Of a stretch of 10,314 nt of DNA, positions 6,579-10,314 are shown piece after piece. A program made the position numbers and the translations under genes. The stretch covers positions 7,096,162-7,106,475 of the forward strand of contig CP070771.1 in the NCBI GenBank assembly GCA_020345785.1. The letters are read 5' to 3'. The DNA comes from Desulfobacterales bacterium. GTDB taxonomy: Bacteria > Desulfobacterota > Desulfobacteria > Desulfobacterales > JAFDCJ01. Each line of letters starts with the position of its first letter. The first letter of the stretch is position 1. Under the pieces are notes generated by a model. It was not told the origin of the DNA. It saw only the letters and a list, made by a program, of their open reading frames with translations, and did not search any database.

Positions 6579-7205
6579 ATGATGACCAAAGCCAGAAATG
6601 CAGATGAATATATCGCGCAACAAAAGGCCGCGATCGCCCAAAATCCGGAGTGCGGCAATTCACACTACAACCTTGCAGTGGCCTATCTGGGGCAGCAGAA
6701 ATACGATGAAGCCGAAAAGGAGTTGCTTGAAGCAATTGACTGCAGCCCCGGCATGGCAGAGGCCTACGTCATGCTCGGTGGGATTTGCCTGCAGCGCAAT
6801 GATTTGGAAGGCTGCTTGAAGTACAATAAAATGGCGGTCAAAGCCCGACCCGGTTTTTCAGAAGGCTATGGCAATATCGGATTTGTTGAACTTCAACGCG
6901 GCAACATCGATGAGGCCATAAAAAATCTTGAGCGCGCCACCGCCTTTAATTTTAGATATGTCCAGGCGTTTGCCAACCTGGCCAATGCCTACTTATTGGA
7001 GGGCAGGGTTGATGATGCCGTTGAGGCGAACCTAAAGGCGATCAATCTGCATGCCGACTTTGCACCGGCCCACAACAATCTGGCCATCGCCTACCTGGAA
7101 AAAGAGGCTTATGATCTGGCAGTTGAACATTGCGACCGGGCTCTGGAACTGGGATATAATGTTGCGCCGGAAATTTTAAAAGAGATTGATGAACACAGGA
7201 AGTAG
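6579..7205 (+). CDS. Tetratricopeptide repeat protein, five TPRs
   Basis: A 208-residue protein made almost wholly of five consecutive 34-residue TPR units at about 26-59, 60-93, 94-127, 128-161 and 162-195. Each shows the usual pattern (N/M-L at the start of helix A, A/G-Y, then D-E-A in helix B), for example HYNLAVAYLGQQKYDEAEK and HNNLAIAYLEKEAYDLAVE. TPR stacks form a curved superhelix that binds a partner protein or peptide, and no enzymatic domain is attached. There is no signal peptide or membrane segment, so it should be cytoplasmic. The start at 6579 is supported by AAAGGA (6567-6572) at 6 nt; a second ATG follows directly. A longer in-frame reading from a TTG at 6489 adds a basic, non-TPR stretch and is less likely. 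The partner is unknown. The unknown gene and dsrA follow on the same strand, but the 261-bp gap makes an operon uncertain. Confidence 0.9.
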   Translation: MMTKARNADEYIAQQKAAIAQNPECGNSHYNLAVAYLGQQKYDEAEKELLEAIDCSPGMAEAYVMLGGICLQRNDLEGCLKYNKMAVKARPGFSEGYGNIGFVELQRGNIDEAIKNLERATAFNFRYVQAFANLANAYLLEGRVDDAVEANLKAINLHADFAPAHNNLAIAYLEKEAYDLAVEHCDRALELGYNVAPEILKEIDEHRK

Positions 7206-7263
7206 CTGCGGACGGATGACAGAGGTCAACAGATGTTCGTCCAGCCGCCGGCCTACCAACTTG

Positions 7264-7344
7264 CCGGTTTGATCGAAGGAAAGACGTCAGTTCTGCGGCT
7301 TGCAGCGGAAAACCTCATATGCGCGTCTTTATTGATCAAACCGG
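7264..7344. repeat. Large interrupted inverted repeat between the TPR gene and the unknown gene
   Basis: CCGGTTTGATC (7264-7274) and AAAGACG (7280-7286) are matched by CGTCTTT (7324-7330) and GATCAAACCGG (7334-7344). This gives 18 perfectly paired bases broken by one asymmetric internal loop (5 nt against 3 nt). The 37-nt apical part holds a small CTGC-N5-GCAG hairpin. Weaker symmetry extends outward (GCCGCCGGCC near 7244 against the GGCGGCGGG region near 7357). As RNA it would be a long stem-loop; as DNA, a cruciform. No T-run follows on either strand, so it is not a standard terminator. Confidence 0.75.
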
Positions 7345-7369
7345 ACGCTTCGAAGTGGGCGGCGGGGTT

Positions 7370-7390
7370 GACACCAGAAACCTGAAACCT
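7370..7390 (-). repeat. Heptanucleotide repeat cluster, family AGGTKTC, third location
   Basis: Read on the minus strand, the units are AGGTTTC, AGGTTTC and TGGTGTC. It lies 25 bp after the large inverted repeat and belongs to the same repeat family as 5078-5105 and 5355-5375, about 2 kb away across two intact genes. Confidence 0.7.
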
Positions 7391-7466
7391 TTCATTGGCT
7401 TTGCGGAATCTCATAAGGGAGGGCTAGAGATTAACCCGGCTCCCGCCCGCTGAAGAATAAAAAACC

Positions 7467-8645
7467 ATGCCTGGTAGGCCACATTTTTCCTACTTTATAT
7501 CCCACGGTAATGTTGTTGTAACCCGCCACAGTCCGGTCTGGCAGCAACCGCTGCCGCTGGATCCTAATTTATCGGCCGCCGACGGCGAGCAGGCCATATG
7601 CCACGGTGAGTACTTTTCAGCCGTGCGGGCGTTTCTTGAGAACACCGGATGTGAGCTTATCTCCCGCGCGATAGAAGAGCAAATTCCGCCGGAGATGAAG
7701 CCGACCCAAATCCGCAACATACGGATATGCCTTGAAAAGCATGGTGCGTTTTACCATCCGGCACATCTGCAGGTGTTTACTCAGCATCAGATGATTTCCT
7801 TTGTTCTCAATGTCGCGGTCTCTGAGTCGGGTATGCGGCACATCAGTGACGAATATCATTATATACGCAAGCTGAATAATGAATTTAGGCATTCATTTTT
7901 ACCGCAGGTATACGGAATCGGGGAGATCTCCTCGGCCGGCAATCGCAAGATCAGCATGTTCTTGGGGCAATGGTTTGAAGACTATCATGAATTTCACCTC
8001 AGCCGGAATCCTGCCAATGATATGATTCAAATCGCTGTCTGGCACCCCCGGAAATGCCTTTTCCTGACTTTCGAACAAGCGCAGGAGTTGTACCGGCAGG
8101 TGGCTCGGATTTTAGCCTACTATTATAACGTTGAAACTTTTTCACAAATCTTCCCCTGGCATCATGCTGCCGGCGATTTTACCGTCAGGCTTGAAAACGC
8201 CGATCTCGATGCAAAGCTCATTACGGTGCGCCGCTACACTCCTTTTTTTAGTAACGTTCAAGCGTTGGAAAGCACGGCCGGCGGCCCTGAATTGATCTTG
8301 CAGGCGCTGCTGATTTTCTTTTTAAATCTGTCCATTCGTACGCGTCTGGATCGCCTGGACGGCGTCGGGGATATGGTCTGGGCGGATCGATCGGTCGTCG
8401 GACCGACCGTGACCGGATTTATGGAGGGTCTGGCCCTCAAATCGCCGGTCCAACCGCTGCCGGATACCATTGAGCGATGTTTCCGCTATTATCTTTCGGT
8501 GTGTTCTCCGGCGGACTTATACGATTTGGGCACTGCCGTTGCGAATACATACCATCCAGAGACTCCCGAGCACTATGTGCTAAGACAGAATATCCATGAG
8601 CACGTTGAGACCCTGAGTTCCGCCATCCAACAATTTCTTACCTGA
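7467..8645 (+). CDS. Protein of unknown function immediately upstream of dsrA
   Basis: I do not recognise this 392-residue protein. It has no signal peptide or clear transmembrane segment; the hydrophobic run at about 276-288 (ILQALLIFFLNLS) looks like a buried helix. It is rich in His, Tyr and Phe, and its few cysteines (C45, C62, C88, C197, C338, C346) form no cluster. The middle of the chain faintly recalls a kinase or aminoglycoside-phosphotransferase fold: YIRKLNNEFRHSFLPQVYGIGE (132-153), a linker-like FLGQWFEDYHEFHLS (165-179), helix 201-220, then FPWHHAAGDFTVRLEN (229-244) where such enzymes have the catalytic-loop HGD, and LITVRRYTPF (251-260). No proper DFG or HxD...N set is visible, so this is only a fold suggestion. 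The ATG at 7467 is the first possible start after an in-frame stop at 7458, and its ribosome site is weak. Its codon use and GC look like its neighbours'. It is co-directional with dsrA but 365 bp away. Confidence 0.75.
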   Translation: MPGRPHFSYFISHGNVVVTRHSPVWQQPLPLDPNLSAADGEQAICHGEYFSAVRAFLENTGCELISRAIEEQIPPEMKPTQIRNIRICLEKHGAFYHPAHLQVFTQHQMISFVLNVAVSESGMRHISDEYHYIRKLNNEFRHSFLPQVYGIGEISSAGNRKISMFLGQWFEDYHEFHLSRNPANDMIQIAVWHPRKCLFLTFEQAQELYRQVARILAYYYNVETFSQIFPWHHAAGDFTVRLENADLDAKLITVRRYTPFFSNVQALESTAGGPELILQALLIFFLNLSIRTRLDRLDGVGDMVWADRSVVGPTVTGFMEGLALKSPVQPLPDTIERCFRYYLSVCSPADLYDLGTAVANTYHPETPEHYVLRQNIHEHVETLSSAIQQFLT

Positions 8646-8826
8646 TTGTTGCCACTAATGTCTCTGACAACAGACTGCCCTGCAGGGGCCAACTTTTCCG
8701 GCCGCAGTCTCGGAAAAAGCGTAACTACTATATAGGGCATTTCCTCATTGCTCGGCATCAATATGATGGGGCTTTGCTATTTCGAATTTATTTAGTCCGT
8801 TAACGATATCATTCCGTGCTTTTTTA

Positions 8827-8855
8827 TTGACAAGAAAGGATATTAAACGTATATC
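8827..8855 (+). promoter_or_regulatory. Candidate sigma-70 promoter of the dsrA operon
   Basis: A perfect -35 hexamer, TTGACA (8827-8832), is followed after 17 bp by TATATC (8850-8855), a 4/6 match to the -10 consensus. Initiation near 8862 would give a 5' leader of roughly 150 nt before dsrA. The spacer and -10 together form a dyad, GATAT (8839-8843) and ATATC (8851-8855), which could be an operator over the -10 box. Confidence 0.5.
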
Positions 8856-8980
8856 TGCCCCTTGGCTATTAAAATAGACCATATTGATAGTAAATCGATA
8901 TGTTAGACAGAATAATCCAGGATCGAGAGGAGGTGACGACGGCACTGCCCATTCAGAAGGCGTTTTTCTAAGACATGAGG

Positions 8981-8998
8981 TTTTAATTTTAATTAAAA
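8981..8998. promoter_or_regulatory. 18-bp AT palindrome touching the dsrA ribosome binding site
   Basis: TTTTAATTTTAATTAAAA has perfect 8-bp arms around a central TT and ends one base before GGAGG (9000-9004). It could be a weak RNA hairpin near the ribosome site, a protein site, or simply an unstructured A/U-rich enhancer of translation. Confidence 0.4.
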
Positions 8999-8999
8999 T

Positions 9000-9005
9000 G
9001 GAGGT
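9000..9005 (+). promoter_or_regulatory. Strong ribosome binding site of dsrA
   Basis: GGAGGT lies 5 nt before the ATG at 9011. It fixes the dsrA start and fits the high expression expected of dissimilatory sulfite reductase. Confidence 0.85.
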
Positions 9006-9010
9006 AAATA

Positions 9011-10314
9011 ATGGCAAAACACAAAACCCCTTTGTTGGACCAGCTTGAAAGCGGGCCCTGGCCGAGCTTTGTGTCTGATCTCAAGCAGCAGGCCGAAGTG
9101 AGGGCGAAAAACGAAGCGAATGTTGAATTCCAGATTCCCCAGGACGTCGTGGAGGATCTTCTGGGTGTGCTGGAACTTTCCTACAAGCACGGTCGAACCC
9201 ACTGGAAGCACGGCGGTATTGTCGGCGTATTCGGTTACGGCGGTGGTGTTATTGGTCGGTACTGTGACCAGCCGCAGCAGTTCCCGGGCGTGGCGCATTT
9301 CCACACTTTGCGTGTAAACCAACCTAGCGGCAAATTCTATACAACTGAATTCCTGCGCCAGCTCTGCGATCTTTGGGATTTTCGCGGCAGCGGCGTTACC
9401 AACATGCACGGCTCGACCGGCGACATCATTTTCCTTGGGACCACGACCCCCCAACTGGAAGAAATTTTTTACGAGATGACCCACAATCTTAACCAGGATC
9501 TGGGTGGCTCCGGTTCCAATCTGCGCACACCTTCCGACTGTATCGGTCAAGCCCGTTGTGAATATGCCTGCTACGACACCCACGCGTTGTGCTACCACCT
9601 GACCCAGGAATACCAGGACGAGCTTCATAGACCGGCATTCCCTTATAAGTTCAAATTTAAATTTGACGGATGTCCGAACTGCTGTGTAGCATCGATTGCC
9701 CGGGCGGACATGTCCTTTATCGGAACCTGGCGCGATGATATTCGCATTGATCAGGAAGCGGTGCAGGCTTATATCGGCGGTGAGCTGCCGCCCAACGCCG
9801 GTGCGCATTCCGGCCGCGACTGGGGCCCGTTTGATATTCAAAAAGAAGTCATCGATCTTTGTCCTACCAACTGCATGTGGATGGAAGACAACAAACTGAT
9901 GATCGACAACAAAGAATGCAACCGCTGCATGCACTGCATCAATGCCATGCCCAGAGCGCTGCGGATTGGAGAGGATAGAGGTCTTTCCATCCTGGTTGGT
10001 GCCAAGGCCCCGATTCTTGACGGCGCCCAGATGGGCTCCATGCTGGTTCCTTTTGTCAAGGCCGAGGAACCCTATGATGAGATCAAAGAGGTTATTGAAA
10101 ATATCTGGGATTGGTGGATGGAAGAAGGCAAAAACCGCGAGCGCCTCGGTGAGCTCATGAAGCGTCAGGGTTTCCAGAAATTACTCGAGGTCACCGGACT
10201 TCAACCCGATCCGCGGATGGTTCAGGAACCCAGATCCAACCCCTACATTTTCTGGAAAGAAGATGAGGTCGAGGGCGGTTGGACACGTGACATCAATGAA
10301 TTCAGAAAACATCA
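9011..10314 (+). CDS. dsrA: Dissimilatory sulfite reductase alpha subunit, last few codons beyond the window
   Basis: DsrA, with DsrB, forms the cytoplasmic siroheme enzyme that reduces sulfite in the final stage of sulfate respiration; the DsrC trisulfide is the physiological product. The window holds 434 codons of a protein normally about 437 residues long, ending in DINEFRKH, so only a few residues are missing. The coupled siroheme-[4Fe-4S] ligand set is complete: C177-x5-C183 (CIGQARC) and C221-x3-C225 (CPNCC). The inserted ferredoxin domain follows, with C284 and C288 (LCPTNC) and C303-x2-C306-x2-C309 (CNRCMHC). Conserved stretches such as KHGRTHWKHGGIVGVFGYGG and HGSTGDIIFLGTTTP are intact. 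The sequence is of the reductive bacterial type of Desulfobacterota. The start has a strong GGAGGT site, and a good promoter candidate lies about 155-185 bp upstream. dsrB should follow directly. I see no internal frameshift. Confidence 0.98.
   Translation, partial: MAKHKTPLLDQLESGPWPSFVSDLKQQAEVRAKNEANVEFQIPQDVVEDLLGVLELSYKHGRTHWKHGGIVGVFGYGGGVIGRYCDQPQQFPGVAHFHTLRVNQPSGKFYTTEFLRQLCDLWDFRGSGVTNMHGSTGDIIFLGTTTPQLEEIFYEMTHNLNQDLGGSGSNLRTPSDCIGQARCEYACYDTHALCYHLTQEYQDELHRPAFPYKFKFKFDGCPNCCVASIARADMSFIGTWRDDIRIDQEAVQAYIGGELPPNAGAHSGRDWGPFDIQKEVIDLCPTNCMWMEDNKLMIDNKECNRCMHCINAMPRALRIGEDRGLSILVGAKAPILDGAQMGSMLVPFVKAEEPYDEIKEVIENIWDWWMEEGKNRERLGELMKRQGFQKLLEVTGLQPDPRMVQEPRSNPYIFWKEDEVEGGWTRDINEFRKH

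Larger units (their letters stand above)
8646..9010 (+). other. 365-bp gap upstream of dsrA with promoter and several dyads
   Basis: No convincing gene is present. The left part contains TTTTCCG (8694-8700) and CGGAAAA (8711-8717), a 7-bp stem without a following T-run, and the palindrome CCCTGCAGGG just before it. The right part is AT-rich and carries the promoter candidate (8827-8855), the dyads CTATT-AA-AATAG (8866-8877) and ATATTGAT-N5-ATCGATAT (8881-8901, one mismatch), and the 18-bp palindrome next to the ribosome binding site. A 23-codon reading frame (8900-8971) lacks a ribosome site. The length and AT bias suit a regulated leader for a highly expressed operon. Confidence 0.6.

Noticed and set aside
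7245..7375. Inverted repeat considered as an integron attC site
   Set aside because: The flanking ends do not fit the RYYYAAC/GTTRRRY core sites, and no integrase is present.
8694..8717. TTTTCCG/CGGAAAA stem after the unknown gene, considered as its terminator
   Set aside because: No T-run follows the 3' arm and the loop is 10 nt; the support is too weak to call it.
8900..8971. 23-codon ATG frame in the dsrA leader, a possible leader peptide
   Set aside because: It has no ribosome site and no run of regulatory codons. Such frames are common by chance.
8993..9934. A 313-codon open frame on the minus strand, antisense to dsrA
   Set aside because: dsrA on the plus strand has all catalytic motifs and a strong ribosome site. 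The antisense frame has no recognisable domain and is a by-product of dsrA codon use.

Overview
The window most likely comes from a mesophilic sulfate-reducing bacterium of the Desulfobacterota (former Deltaproteobacteria), probably near the Desulfobacterales. The main evidence is an almost complete dsrA at the right end, with every siroheme/[4Fe-4S] cysteine motif of a reductive bacterial-type dissimilatory sulfite reductase alpha subunit. The other genes are mostly chromosomal housekeeping genes at moderate GC. I saw no transposase, integrase, phage gene, tRNA, rRNA or CRISPR array.

Layout. Positions 1-1284 (+) hold the 3' part of a membrane diadenylate cyclase fused to YbbR-type domains. 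A 175-bp convergent gap with a 13-bp inverted repeat follows. On the minus strand are a eukaryotic-type (UDPGP family) UTP-sugar-1-phosphate uridylyltransferase (1460-2863) and, upstream of it, a branched-chain aminotransferase, ilvE (2991-4055). Divergent from ilvE is a YkgJ-type cysteine-cluster protein (4234-5037, +). A 350-bp convergent gap packed with degenerate 7-bp repeats separates it from a dapA-family gene (5388-6422, -). Divergent from dapA is a five-repeat TPR protein (6579-7205, +). A 261-bp gap with a large interrupted inverted repeat and another 7-bp repeat cluster comes next. It is followed by a protein of unknown function (7467-8645, +), a 365-bp regulatory-looking gap, and dsrA (9011 to the window end).

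How the genes fit together. This is not one pathway. ilvE and dapA serve amino-acid synthesis, the uridylyltransferase supplies nucleotide sugars, the cyclase makes the second messenger c-di-AMP, and dsrA starts the sulfite-reduction operon, with dsrB expected just beyond the window. The TPR protein and the unknown protein are co-directional with dsrA, but each gap is over 250 bp. dsrA also has its own good promoter candidate, so it is probably transcribed independently.

The points most worth a second look are the unrecognised 392-residue protein next to dsrA, two families of heptanucleotide repeats in the intergenic gaps, the cyclase-YbbR fusion, the long inverted repeat at 7264-7344, and the dyad-rich leader of dsrA.
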